Assembly: GCF_014268745.2 (NCBI RefSeq)
Contig: NZ_JABWRB020000001.1
Coordinates: 1,364,001 to 1,428,000, forward strand
Source: Pseudomonas zanjanensis
GTDB taxonomy: Bacteria > Pseudomonadota > Gammaproteobacteria > Pseudomonadales > Pseudomonadaceae
Length of the DNA: 64,000 nt
Direction of reading: 5' to 3'
A model generated the notes under the pieces. That model did not search any database, was not told where the DNA came from, and worked only from the letters and a program-made list of their open reading frames with translations. This document shows positions 49,738 through 58,657 of this stretch, one piece after another. How positions within the stretch are numbered: the stretch's first letter is position 1; every line of letters starts with the position of its first letter. Both the position numbers and the translations under genes were made by a program.

Positions 49738-50607
49738 TCAAAGGCCGGCTTTGCGCAGGCGCTCGGCGTGGCGCAGGTAAAGCTCTGCGGGGTCTGTTCC
49801 CGAACATGCCTTGTCGCTTCCAGGGTTGATGGCCTCCACGTGGTCCATGGGGTAGTCGGAGCGAATGACCCTGCCCAAGTGCGAACTGAAACGCCCGACC
49901 AGGCCGTCGTTCTGCCCGGCTTCGGTGATGAAGTATTCGGAAAAGGCGCGGCAGAACGTCCGCAAAGGCTGCTGTTCTTTACCCATCGGTTCTTGCAACG
50001 TGCCGCTCCATGAGTAGTAGCGCACGCCATTGACCCGCTCCGGTCCGTTCCCGCCCCAGCGCGTCGGCAGGCCCTGGGGGTATTTGTCATTGAAGGCGCC
50101 AACGCCCTCTGTGGTCATAGCCGCCAGCGCGGCGACGGCGGCCGGCGATAGCTGCGCCTGGCCGTCCAGCAACGAGATGAAGTCAGCGAACAGCGTGGCG
50201 ACACCCCGTGCCACATGCCCAGGCAGTCGTCCGGGGGTAAGGGCCTTGCGCAGGAAGTCGGCCAGTTCGGAGCCATGGTTGGGGCCGCTGACCGAGGTGA
50301 CCGAGGCCACTTTGTCAGGTGCCAGCGCGGCGGCATACCGGGCGGCCAGCGCGCCCTGGCTGTGGCCGATCAGGTTGACCCGGGTAGTACCGGTGCCGGC
50401 CAGGACCCGATCGATCTGCGCCAGCAATTGTTCGCCTCTGCCCTCGTTGGAGTGGGTGGCCGACAAGTACGGGATGAACACCCGGGCACCGCCTGCGCGT
50501 AGGGCCTGTTTGATGCCATGGAAAAGTTCGAAGCCGCCGATCTTGTCAAACCCGAACAACCCATGGACCAGCAGGATGGGAAATTGAGTGGTTGCATTCC
50601 GTTGCAT
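49738..50607 (-). CDS. Triacylglycerol lipase, family I type
   Basis: A 289-residue alpha/beta hydrolase with the catalytic triad Ser83 (GHSQG), Asp234 (AGQNDGLV) and His256 (MDHVEAIN), plus oxyanion-loop VHGLFGFD. This is the Pseudomonas family I.1/I.2 lipase pattern. There is no signal peptide at the chosen start MQRNATTQFP (50607, AAAGG upstream), as in some fragi/fluorescens lipases; a GTG nine codons earlier adds no signal either. No lipase foldase gene is adjacent, so export and folding are unclear. Confidence 0.88.
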   Translation of the reverse strand: MQRNATTQFPILLVHGLFGFDKIGGFELFHGIKQALRAGGARVFIPYLSATHSNEGRGEQLLAQIDRVLAGTGTTRVNLIGHSQGALAARYAAALAPDKVASVTSVSGPNHGSELADFLRKALTPGRLPGHVARGVATLFADFISLLDGQAQLSPAAVAALAAMTTEGVGAFNDKYPQGLPTRWGGNGPERVNGVRYYSWSGTLQEPMGKEQQPLRTFCRAFSEYFITEAGQNDGLVGRFSSHLGRVIRSDYPMDHVEAINPGSDKACSGTDPAELYLRHAERLRKAGL

Positions 50608-50931
50608 GTTCGTACCTTTTTCGAAGAGGTTCACCTTGAATTTGCGACTTCACTCTAATGCAGGCTCATCCTGTGTGGTGTAGGAAGGAACCGCCCTGAT
50701 CCAGGGAAACCGGAATAAAAAAAGTGGGAATAGTGGGAGGTAACCCGGTGGCGCTCAAAGGTGTAGGAGACCTCCGATAACCATTGTCGTTTGCAGCTAC
50801 AGGTGCGAGCGCCAAGGACTCACTCCCGCTGTCGCCTTGTCTGGCTGTGGGTTTGCCGCGGGCGGGTTCTAATGGCTCCATCAGGCGCCGTTATCGGAAC
50901 GGTGCCTTCGTCCAAGGACTGGAGCCTGCAC
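50608..50931. other. 324-bp non-coding gap
   Basis: Between the lipase and the repeat-domain gene. It contains an A-rich run (AATAAAAAAAGTGGG), a short GGAG-AC-CTCC dyad near 50767 and no REP. Divergent promoters are expected, but no convincing boxes were identified. Confidence 0.4.
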
Positions 50932-51993
50932 ATGATCACCTATCCATCGCTTCAACGAACCCGTTCAATGTCCGAAACCAGGTTGCCGCCACCGGTCCTG
51001 GCGGCGGCCAGGGACGGGGTGATCAACCCCGCTTGGCGCAGGGCTGTGATTACCGTCAAGCCGTATCCCATGATGACGTGCGGGGATGAGGTGCTGCTGC
51101 GTTGGCACGGCCTCAACAACGATGGCGAACCCTACCGGCATGAAGTGGCCGGGTTCGTCACCGAACGGCAAGTGGGGCGAGATGTCGTGTTCGTCGTGCG
51201 CGAACCGCATATCGCCGAGCTGGACGGTGGCTCGCTGGAAATCTCCTACCAGGTGACGGGCAAACGGTTGCCGGGCACGCTGGCTTCGGAACACCTGCAA
51301 CTGGGGATCGGCGATGCCGCGCCGCAACTGCTGCCCGTCATTGCCAACGATGCGGTGGGTGGCAGTCTCGATCCGAACCGGGTGCCTGAAGGAACCTGGG
51401 TGAGCATCCGGCCCTACGCCAGGATGGCGGTCGGCGATCGCTTGATCCTGACGGCCAGCAAGGATTCCAACGTGCTGTGGCGCGATGTGCTGGACATAGA
51501 AGCCCACGCGGTGGGGCGTAAGGTATCGCTCTGGATCGATCATTCGTTGATCGCTCCCCATGAAGGGCACGACCTGGCCTTGGTCTATGTGGTCCGGCAC
51601 GGGCATTCGGTGCGTCGTGCCGAGCCTTTGTCGCTGCACATCGGTCCGCTGCGGCGTCCTGCGCTGAAGGCGCTCCAGATTCTAGAAATGAACGCCGGAT
51701 GGCTGGAGGTCGACGCCCTGCAAGAAGGGGTGACGATTGTCATCGATGACCCCGGGCTTGAGGCGGGAGAGTGGGTCTGGTTGCAGTGCAATGGCAACTC
51801 CGCTTATGTGCTTGAGCGCGAAATCACCGAGGCCACGGCAGGTCAATCGCTCAAGTTTGTGATTCCTGCCAGTTATTGGCAGGAACAGCGCGACAGGTCA
51901 GTGAGCGTGTTTTATCAGGTCGAGCGCCTGGATGACGTCAGCCAGCGGTCCGAGTGGGTGACGGTCCAGGTCCGCTCCCGCGCGCCAGGCTGA
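50932..51993 (+). CDS. Unknown protein with three Ig-like repeats
   Basis: A 353-residue protein I do not recognise by name. It contains about three beta-rich repeats of 100-115 residues. Each begins near a 'xPY/DPG...GD/GE...L/VWL' strand (PYPMMTCGDEVLLRW, RPYARMAVGDRLILTA, DDPGLEAGEWVWLQC) and ends in a V-x-Y-V/Q-V strand. The pattern resembles tandem Ig-like folds found in many fluorescens-group proteins. No signal peptide or membrane segment is seen. The start MITYPSLQ (50932) follows TGGAG by 7 nt; an open extension to 50791 lacks one. Confidence 0.6.
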   Translation: MITYPSLQRTRSMSETRLPPPVLAAARDGVINPAWRRAVITVKPYPMMTCGDEVLLRWHGLNNDGEPYRHEVAGFVTERQVGRDVVFVVREPHIAELDGGSLEISYQVTGKRLPGTLASEHLQLGIGDAAPQLLPVIANDAVGGSLDPNRVPEGTWVSIRPYARMAVGDRLILTASKDSNVLWRDVLDIEAHAVGRKVSLWIDHSLIAPHEGHDLALVYVVRHGHSVRRAEPLSLHIGPLRRPALKALQILEMNAGWLEVDALQEGVTIVIDDPGLEAGEWVWLQCNGNSAYVLEREITEATAGQSLKFVIPASYWQEQRDRSVSVFYQVERLDDVSQRSEWVTVQVRSRAPG

Positions 51994-52012
51994 CTCAAGG
52001 CGTGCGCCGCCT

Positions 52013-52938
52013 TTGTGGGAGCGAGTTGACCATTAGGCCGGCAATCACCCAGGACCAGTGGTGGGAGCGGGCTTGCTCGCGAAGGCGGTCTATCCGAGAC
52101 GATGATGTTGAATGTGCCACCGTCTTCGCGAGCAAGCCCGCTCCCACAGGGATTTGAGTTGACCATTAGGCCGGCAGTCCCCAGGACCAGTTGTGGGAGC
52201 GAGCCTGCTCGCGAAGGGGTCTATCTGAAACGATGATGTTGAATGTGCCACCGTCTTCGCGAGCAAGCCCGCTCCCACAGGGATTTGAGTTGACCATTAG
52301 GCCGGCAGTCCCCAGGACCAGTTGTGGGAGCGAGCCTGCTCGCGAAGGGGTCTATCTGAAACGATGATGTTGAATGTGCCACCGTCTTCGCGAGCAAGCC
52401 CGCTCCCACAGGGATTTGAGTTGACCACCAGGCCGGCAGTCACTCAGGACCAGTTGTGGGAGCGAGCCTGCTCGCGATGGCGGTCTATCTGAGACGATGA
52501 TGTTGAATGTGCCACCGTCTTCGCGAGCAGGCTCCCACAGGGATTTGAGTTGACCACCAGGCCGGCAGTCCCCAGGACCAGTTGTGGGAGCGAGCCTGCT
52601 CGCGATGGCGGTCTATCTGAGACGATGATGTTGAATGTGCCACCGTCTTCGCGAGCAGGCTCGCTCCCACAGGGATTTGAGTTGACCATTAGGCCGGCAA
52701 TCACCCAGGACCAGTGGTGGGAGCGGGCTTGCTCGCGAAGGCGGTCTATCTGAGACGATGATGTTGAATGTGCCACCGTCTTCGCGAGCAGGCTCGCTCC
52801 CACAGGGATTTGAGTTGACCATTAGTCCGGCAGTCACTCAGGACCAGTTGTGGGAGCGAGCCTGCTCGCGATGGCGGTCTATCTGAGACGATGATGTTGA
52901 ATGTGCCACCGTCTTCGCGAGCAAGCCCGCTCCCACAG
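52013..52938. repeat. Tandem array of seven REP-pair units (about 131 bp each)
   Basis: Seven near-identical units begin at about 52051, 52183, 52314, 52446, 52574, 52707 and 52840. Each has an AGGACCAG lead, a GTGGGAGCG REP, the linker GATGATGTTGAATGTGCCAC, an inverted REP, then GATTTGAGTTGACCA. A truncated unit at 52013-52050 joins GTGGGAGCGAG directly to TTGACC. The REP centres alternate between GGGCTTGCTC and GAGCCTGCTC. The fourth unit lacks four bases (GCAGGCTCCCAC), breaking one hairpin. Confidence 0.93.
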
Positions 52939-52954
52939 AAGTTGCGCTCGTTCG

Positions 52955-53566
52955 CTATTCCATCGGCGTGCTGACAAACGCCTCCAACCCTTCGGCATAG
53001 GCGGTGAACGCGCTGATCGACGGGAATGACTTACCCTGCACCTGGTCCGGTACCACCAGGTGGGTGAAGCTCCAGGCCACCGCCACGGTAATACCGGCCT
53101 GATCGAGTGTGCCATCGGTGACCAGTGGCTGTTTCCCCAGTTCCTGCTCTAGCAAGTCATAGGCTGCCGCCAGTTGGCCTTCCACGCGTTCAACCCAGGG
53201 GGCGTGTTGGATTTCCGTCGGGCGCAGGTTGCGTTCGTAGTAGATCTGCACCGATTTCTCGCACGCCGCCAGGGCCAGGCCAATCAGGCGCAGGGAGCGC
53301 AGCCGCTGCCCACTGTCGACCGGCATCAGGCTTTTACCCGGCGCGGCCAAGGCCTCGAGATAGTCGATGATCAACGTCGAGTCCATCAGCACGTTGCCAT
53401 CGTCCAACACCAGGGTCGGAGCCTTGACCACCGGGTTGATGCGCTGGAACCGGTCGAAATGCCTGAACACCGAAACGGATTCGTGTTCCAGGGCAATCCC
53501 CAGGCACTTGGCGGAAATAGCGACGCGTCGCACATAGGGCGAGTCCAGCATGCCGATCAGTTTCAT
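52955..53566 (-). CDS. Glutathione S-transferase family protein
   Basis: A 203-residue cytosolic GST. The N-terminal thioredoxin-like domain (1-78) has SPYVRRVAI at the active-site helix, KAPTLVLDDG with the cis-Pro, and LMDSTLIIDYLE (glutathione gamma-Glu contact). An all-helical C-terminal domain has a DQAGITVAVA N-capping segment. It conjugates or reduces electrophiles; the substrate is unknown. Its stop is 17 bp from the REP array. Confidence 0.92.
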   Translation of the reverse strand: MKLIGMLDSPYVRRVAISAKCLGIALEHESVSVFRHFDRFQRINPVVKAPTLVLDDGNVLMDSTLIIDYLEALAAPGKSLMPVDSGQRLRSLRLIGLALAACEKSVQIYYERNLRPTEIQHAPWVERVEGQLAAAYDLLEQELGKQPLVTDGTLDQAGITVAVAWSFTHLVVPDQVQGKSFPSISAFTAYAEGLEAFVSTPME

Positions 53567-53595
53567 GACATCTCCTTCAGAAAGTCTTGTGGGTG

Positions 53596-54519
53596 TTAAT
53601 CCTCGAACCCGACCTGTTCATGGATTTCATCGACCTTGAGTTCCAACCGATAAGCCACGGCGATGAACAACGCCTGGCACAGGCACAACGTGGCGCTCAG
53701 CGAACGGAAGGCGAACGAGCTGCCTTCGTTCACCAGCAGCACCGCATTGGCCCGCTTGGCCAGGGGCGAGAGGTTGCTGTCGGTGATGATCAGGGTCTTG
53801 GCCTGGTGATGCTGGGCAATACGCAGGCAGTGCTGGGTTTCCTTGCCGTAGGGCGTGAAGCTGATGGCGATGACCAGGTCGTTGGCCCGCACGCTGCGCA
53901 TCTGCTCGCGGTAACTGCCCCCCAAGCCGGACACCAGGTGAATGCGCTTGTTGGTGTGTTGCAGGTTGTAGACCAGGTAGTCGGCAACCGCGAACGAACG
54001 GCGTACACCCACCACATAGATGTTGTCGGCGTTGACCACCAGGTCCACGGCCTTTTCGAACGCCTGGTCGTCCAGCTCCAACCCCAGGCGCTCGATACCC
54101 GACAAGGTTGCGTTGACGCATTCGCGGGCCAGGTCGCCGCCGTTGGCCTTCTGCGACTTGTTGGCGATCATGCTGCGGATGCGCTGCTGGTAGTTCTGCA
54201 CCGGGGTGGTCTTGTGGGTGTAGGCCTCGCGAAACAACGCCTGCATTTCGCTGAACCCGCTGAAGCCGAAGCGCTGGGAAAACCGGACGATGGCCGAGGG
54301 GTGCACTTCGCATTCCCGGGCGATGTCGCTGATGCGATCCACCATGATCCGGTCACTCTGCTGGCTCATGTAGCTGGCGATGCGTTTGAGCTGGCGCGGC
54401 AGGCTTTCGTATTCGTCGGTGATCAGTTGCAACAGGCGCTCGGCATTGATCGGTGGGCTCGGGAGGGCGGGTTCGGACGCGCTCTCGGACGGCGCCGGCA
54501 GATCATCGGGGCGGGTCAT
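53596..54519 (-). CDS. iolR: RpiR-type regulator of inositol catabolism
   Basis: A 307-residue MurR/RpiR regulator: N-terminal helix-turn-helix (about residues 25-100, ISDIARECEVHPSAIVRFSQRFGF) and a C-terminal SIS sugar-phosphate domain (about 145-280, IYVVGVRRSFAVADYL). It faces the iol genes across a 311-bp region containing GGAA-N6-TTCC, the operator reported for rhizobial IolR. It is therefore probably the repressor that senses an inositol catabolite. I start at MTRPDDLPAP (54519, AAGGA upstream); the frame runs on to 54708 through the operator region. Confidence 0.88.
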   Translation of the reverse strand: MTRPDDLPAPSESASEPALPSPPINAERLLQLITDEYESLPRQLKRIASYMSQQSDRIMVDRISDIARECEVHPSAIVRFSQRFGFSGFSEMQALFREAYTHKTTPVQNYQQRIRSMIANKSQKANGGDLARECVNATLSGIERLGLELDDQAFEKAVDLVVNADNIYVVGVRRSFAVADYLVYNLQHTNKRIHLVSGLGGSYREQMRSVRANDLVIAISFTPYGKETQHCLRIAQHHQAKTLIITDSNLSPLAKRANAVLLVNEGSSFAFRSLSATLCLCQALFIAVAYRLELKVDEIHEQVGFED

Positions 54520-54692
54520 AGGAAATCCTTCTGGCTTGTTCTTATAGGGCGGCCCAAAAAAGACCGGCCCTCGACAATAGGTTGGCTGGTCGCAGTCTAC
54601 AGCGTAGGCGCAGGGAAAATCATGGGCGGACAAATGTTGCAGCAGTGCTGAAACGATGCACTGTGCCTGGTTCGCTTGGGTCATAGCGTATT

Positions 54693-54739
54693 GGAAAAAA
54701 TATTCCACGTAAAAAATTTATAGAATAATTATTGATTCT
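54693..54739. promoter_or_regulatory. IolR operator and AT-rich divergent promoter region
   Basis: GGAA-AAAATA-TTCC at 54693-54706 is a perfect GGAA-N6-TTCC dyad. AGAAT-N8-ATTCT at 54722-54739 is a second weaker dyad. Both lie in a strikingly AT-rich stretch about 90-140 bp before iolC, suiting repression of iolC and autoregulation. Confidence 0.65.
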
Positions 54740-54830
54740 TGCCTGCGGCTCGTTTTAGTCTGCATTCACCAACAGCGTTGGCGCCGGTGTCGGCGACAAG
54801 CGCAGGCTGATAAAAATAACAGGAGCCAGC

Positions 54831-56768
54831 ATGGGCCAGACTCGTTTTGCCAGTGGGCGTCAATTGGATGTGATCTGCCTGGGACGCCTGGGCGTCGACC
54901 TCTATGCGCAGCAAGTCGGCGCGCGCCTGGAAGATGTTTCGAGCTTCGCCAAGTACCTGGGCGGTTCCTCTGCCAACATCGCGTTCGGCACGGCGCGCCT
55001 GGGGCTTCGGTCGGCGATGCTGAGCCGGGTCGGGGACGACCACATGGGGCGTTTCCTGGTGGAGTCCCTGGCCCGCGAAGGCTGCGATGTCAGCGGCATC
55101 AAGGTCGATCCCGAGCGCCTGACGGCCATGGTCCTGCTGGGGATCAAGGACCGGGAAACCTTCCCTCTGGTGTTCTACCGGGAAAATTGCGCGGACATGG
55201 CGCTGCGCGCCGAAGACATCGACGAAACCTTCATTGCCTCCAGCAAGGCCCTGCTGATCACCGGCACGCATTTCTCCACCGATGGCGTCTACCAGGCCAG
55301 TATCCAGGCGCTGGACTATGCGCAAAAGCACCAGGTCAAGCGCGTCCTCGACATCGACTATCGGCCGGTGCTCTGGGGCCTGGCGGCCAAGGCTGACGGA
55401 GAAACCCGGTTTGTCGCCGACCAGAAGGTCAGCCAGCACGTGCAAGGCATCCTGCCGCGTTTCGACCTGATCGTCGGCACCGAAGAAGAATTCCTCATCG
55501 CCGGTGGCAGCGAAGACCTGCTGACCGCGCTGCGCACCGTACGCTCGCTGACGGCGGCGACCTTGGTGGTCAAGCTCGGCCCCCAGGGCTGCACGGTGAT
55601 CCATGGCGCTATCCCGGCCCGGCTCGAAGACGGTGCGATTTACCCAGGTGTTCGCGTCGAAGTCTTGAACGTACTGGGCGCCGGTGATGCGTTCATGTCG
55701 GGCTTTCTTGCCGGCTGGCTGGAAGATGCCAGCGATGAACGCTGCTGTCAGTTGGCCAATGCCTGTGGCGGCCTGGTGGTGTCGCGCCATGCCTGCGCCC
55801 CGGCGATGCCGACCCGGGCCGAGCTCGACTATTTATTCCAGAGCCCGGTGCCGATCACCCGGCCCGACCAGGATGTCGTGTTGCAACGGCTGCACCAGGT
55901 CAGCGTACCCCGCAAGGCTTGGAAACAGTTGTTCATCTTTGCCTTCGACCATCGCGGACAATTGGTGGAACTGGCCCAGAAGGGCGGTCGCGAGTTGAGC
56001 AGCATCGGCGAACTCAAGCAGTTGTTTATCCAGGCCGTGGCGCGGGTCGAGGCCGACCTGCGGCACCAGGGCATCGAGGCTGACGTCGGTCTGCTGGCCG
56101 ACCAGCGCTTCGGCCAGGATTCGCTGAACGCTGCCACCGGGCGCAGCTGGTGGGTGGCGCGGCCGGTGGAGGTGCAAGGTTCGCGGCCGCTGGCCTTCGA
56201 ACATGGGCGTTCCATTGGCAGCAACCTGATCGCTTGGCCACAGGAGCAGATCATCAAGTGCCTGGTGCAATTTCACCCTGACGACGAACCGCTGCTGCGC
56301 CTGGAGCAAGAGGCGCAGTTGATGGGGTTGTACAAGGCCTCCCAGGCCAGCGGCCATGAATTGCTGCTGGAAATCATACCGCCCAAGGATCACCCATCAC
56401 CGCACCCGGACGTGCTCTATCGTGCCCTCAAGCGCCTCTACAACCTGGGTATCTTCCCGGCGTGGTGGAAGATCGAGGCCCAGGGCGCGCAGGAGTGGCA
56501 GCAGCTCGATGAGCTGATCCAACAGCGCGACCCGTATTGCCGTGGCGTGGTCCTGCTGGGCCTCAACGCCCCGGCCACCGCGTTGGCCGAAGGCTTTCGC
56601 CAGGCCCGTCGGAGCACCACCTGCCGTGGGTTTGCCGTGGGCCGTACGATCTTCCAGGAGCCGAGCCGGGCCTGGCTGGCCGGGGAAATCGACGACGAAA
56701 CGCTGATCCGGGATGTGCAGGGCAGGTTTGTGGAATTGATCGAGGCGTGGCGCAGTGCTCGTGCTTGA
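54831..56768 (+). CDS. iolC: IolC: 5-dehydro-2-deoxygluconokinase fused to a DUF2090 domain
   Basis: A 645-residue fusion. Residues 1-330 are a PfkB kinase (VICLGRLGVDLYAQQ, GGSSANIAFG, C-terminal LGAGDAFMSGFLAGW) that phosphorylates 5-dehydro-2-deoxy-D-gluconate. Residues about 335-645 are the DUF2090 aldolase-like domain (IFAFDHRGQLVEL), probably supplying the IolJ step to malonate semialdehyde plus dihydroxyacetone phosphate. This fusion is usual in proteobacterial iol clusters. AGGAG precedes the ATG. First gene of the rightward operon. Confidence 0.94.
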   Translation: MGQTRFASGRQLDVICLGRLGVDLYAQQVGARLEDVSSFAKYLGGSSANIAFGTARLGLRSAMLSRVGDDHMGRFLVESLAREGCDVSGIKVDPERLTAMVLLGIKDRETFPLVFYRENCADMALRAEDIDETFIASSKALLITGTHFSTDGVYQASIQALDYAQKHQVKRVLDIDYRPVLWGLAAKADGETRFVADQKVSQHVQGILPRFDLIVGTEEEFLIAGGSEDLLTALRTVRSLTAATLVVKLGPQGCTVIHGAIPARLEDGAIYPGVRVEVLNVLGAGDAFMSGFLAGWLEDASDERCCQLANACGGLVVSRHACAPAMPTRAELDYLFQSPVPITRPDQDVVLQRLHQVSVPRKAWKQLFIFAFDHRGQLVELAQKGGRELSSIGELKQLFIQAVARVEADLRHQGIEADVGLLADQRFGQDSLNAATGRSWWVARPVEVQGSRPLAFEHGRSIGSNLIAWPQEQIIKCLVQFHPDDEPLLRLEQEAQLMGLYKASQASGHELLLEIIPPKDHPSPHPDVLYRALKRLYNLGIFPAWWKIEAQGAQEWQQLDELIQQRDPYCRGVVLLGLNAPATALAEGFRQARRSTTCRGFAVGRTIFQEPSRAWLAGEIDDETLIRDVQGRFVELIEAWRSARA

Positions 56769-56787
56769 TGAGTTAACGCAGATCCAA

Positions 56788-56877
56788 TGTGGGAGCGGGC
56801 TTGCTCGCGAAAGCGGTGTGTCAGGCAACATCAATGTTGAATATGCCGCCGCCTTCGCGAGCAAGCCCGCTCCCACA
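56788..56877. repeat. REP pair between iolC and iolE
   Basis: Inverted GTGGGAGCGGGC-family copies with the linker AACATCAATGTTGAATATGCC, closely related to the linker of the array at 52 kb. Confidence 0.9.
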
Positions 56878-56927
56878 AGTGTTCAGCGTCGTTCTTACTG
56901 ATTGTGAAAACAATAAAAGGTGCAGCC

Positions 56928-57821
56928 ATGCCCGCTATTCGAATTGGCATCAACCCGATTTCCTGGAGCAACGATGACTTGCCGTCGTTGGGCGGCGAGA
57001 CGCCGTTGAGTACGGCGCTGAGTGAAGGCAAGGCCATCGGCTACGAAGGTTTTGAGCTCAACGGCAAATTCCCCAAGGACGCCAAGGGCGTCGGCGATGT
57101 GCTGCGGCCTTATGACCTGGCGCTGGTTTCCGGTTGGTATTCCAGTCGCCTGGCCCGGCGTTCGGCGGCGGAAGAAATCGACGCCATCGCCAGCCACGTC
57201 GAGCTGCTGGCGCAGAACGGCGCGACGGTGCTGGTCTACGGCGAAGTGGCCGACTCCATCCAGGGCCAGCGGATTCCATTGGTCGAGCGGCCGCGTTTCC
57301 ATACGGATGACGCCTGGCAAGCCTACGCCGACAAACTCACCGAACTGGCGCGCTTCACCCTGTCCCAAGGCGTGCGCCTGGCCTACCACCACCACATGGG
57401 CGCCTACGTCGAATCGCCCACGGACATCGACAAACTAATGGCCCTGACCGGCAGCGAAGTGGGCCTGTTGTTCGACTCGGGTCACTGCTACATGGGCGGT
57501 GGCGAGCCGTTGCAGGTGCTGCGCAAACACATCGAGCGGGTCTGCCACGTGCACTTCAAGGACGTGCGCAAACCGGTGGTGCAACTGGCCCGCAACAACC
57601 TCTGGAGCTTCCCCGACTGCATCATCAACGGCACCTTCACCGTGCCGGGGGATGGCGACATCGACTTCGCCGCATTGCTCGATGTGCTGCTGGCCGCCGA
57701 CTACCAGGGCTGGCTGGTGGTGGAAGCCGAGCAGGACCCTGCCGTAGCCCCAAGTTATGCCTACGCCAAGAAGGGCTACGACACCCTGCGCGCCTTGCTG
57801 AACGAAAGGAGCCCGTCATGA
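56928..57821 (+). CDS. iolE: myo-Inosose-2 dehydratase IolE
   Basis: A 297-residue TIM-barrel enzyme that dehydrates scyllo-inosose to 3D-(3,5/4)-trihydroxycyclohexane-1,2-dione. It has the IolE start IRIGINPISWSNDD, the metal-site strands LAYHHHMGAYVE and LLFDSGHCYMGGG, and VCHVHFKDVRKPV. The ATG at 56928 follows AAAGG by 8 nt. It overlaps iolB by four bases. Confidence 0.96.
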   Translation: MPAIRIGINPISWSNDDLPSLGGETPLSTALSEGKAIGYEGFELNGKFPKDAKGVGDVLRPYDLALVSGWYSSRLARRSAAEEIDAIASHVELLAQNGATVLVYGEVADSIQGQRIPLVERPRFHTDDAWQAYADKLTELARFTLSQGVRLAYHHHMGAYVESPTDIDKLMALTGSEVGLLFDSGHCYMGGGEPLQVLRKHIERVCHVHFKDVRKPVVQLARNNLWSFPDCIINGTFTVPGDGDIDFAALLDVLLAADYQGWLVVEAEQDPAVAPSYAYAKKGYDTLRALLNERSPS

Positions 57822-58627
57822 GCCTGTTGATCAAGAGCCAATCCAGCGGCCGGACCATGGTCCAGTTGCCGGCGGGCGAGTTGGAATACGTCGGCTTCGC
57901 AGCCTACCGCCTGCGTCTCGGTGAAACCCTGCCAGTGGCCGCCGGGGACAAGGAATTGTGCCTGGTGCTGCTCAGTGGTCGCGCCAGCCTCAAGGGCGAA
58001 GCGCCGGGGCAGGGCGCCTTCGATTGGGACAACCTCGGTGATCGCCAGTCGGTGTTCGAGGACAAATCACCTTATGCCGCTTACCTGCCGCCCGGCAGCC
58101 AGGCCCAGGTCACCGCCCTGAGCGACGTGCAGATTGCCGTGTGCGCCGCACCGGGTTCGGCGCAAAACAGTCATGGCCCACGGCTGATCCGCCCGGACAG
58201 CATGAAGCGCAGCGTGCGCGGCAAAGGCGCCAATACCCGCTATGTCTGCGACATCCTGCCGGACAGCGAACCGGCGCACTCGCTGCTGGTGGTGGAGGTG
58301 CGCACGCCGTCTGGGCATTCCTCGAGCTACCCGCCCCACAAGCACGACACCGACGACCTGCCGCACCAGAGTTTCCTCGAAGAGACCTATTACCACCAGG
58401 TCAATCCGTCCCAAGGCTTCGTGTTCCAGCGGGTCTACACCGACGACCGCAGCATCGACCAGGCCATGGCGGTGGAGAACAACGACTTGGTGGTCGTCCC
58501 CAAGGGCTATCACCCAGTCAGCGTGCCCTACGGGTACGAGTCGTATTACCTGAACGTCATGGCCGGCCCGAAGCGGGTCTGGCAATTCCACAACGATCCG
58601 CAGCACAGCTGGCTGCTGGATCTCTGA
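57818..58627 (+). CDS. iolB: 5-Deoxy-glucuronate isomerase IolB
   Basis: A 269-residue bicupin that isomerises 5-deoxyglucuronate to 5-dehydro-2-deoxygluconate. The metal ligands are visible in SSYPPHKHDTD and the LEETYYHQVNPSQGF strand. The ATGA overlap couples it to iolE. The end RVWQFHNDPQHSWL is conserved in IolB. Confidence 0.96.
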   Translation: MSLLIKSQSSGRTMVQLPAGELEYVGFAAYRLRLGETLPVAAGDKELCLVLLSGRASLKGEAPGQGAFDWDNLGDRQSVFEDKSPYAAYLPPGSQAQVTALSDVQIAVCAAPGSAQNSHGPRLIRPDSMKRSVRGKGANTRYVCDILPDSEPAHSLLVVEVRTPSGHSSSYPPHKHDTDDLPHQSFLEETYYHQVNPSQGFVFQRVYTDDRSIDQAMAVENNDLVVVPKGYHPVSVPYGYESYYLNVMAGPKRVWQFHNDPQHSWLLDL

Positions 58628-58657
58628 CCCCACACATACGCAGGGAGAACAAGCACG

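Noticed and set aside
52014..52938. CRISPR-like regular repetition and several small frames across the array
   Set aside because: The 'spacers' are themselves repeated and the unit contains facing REP hairpins; no cas genes. The small frames are REP sequence read through, giving the same peptide in each unit.
53599..54651. A 354-codon plus-strand frame opposite the RpiR regulator
   Set aside because: Shadow of the regulator with no motif; the minus-strand product has clear HTH and SIS domains.
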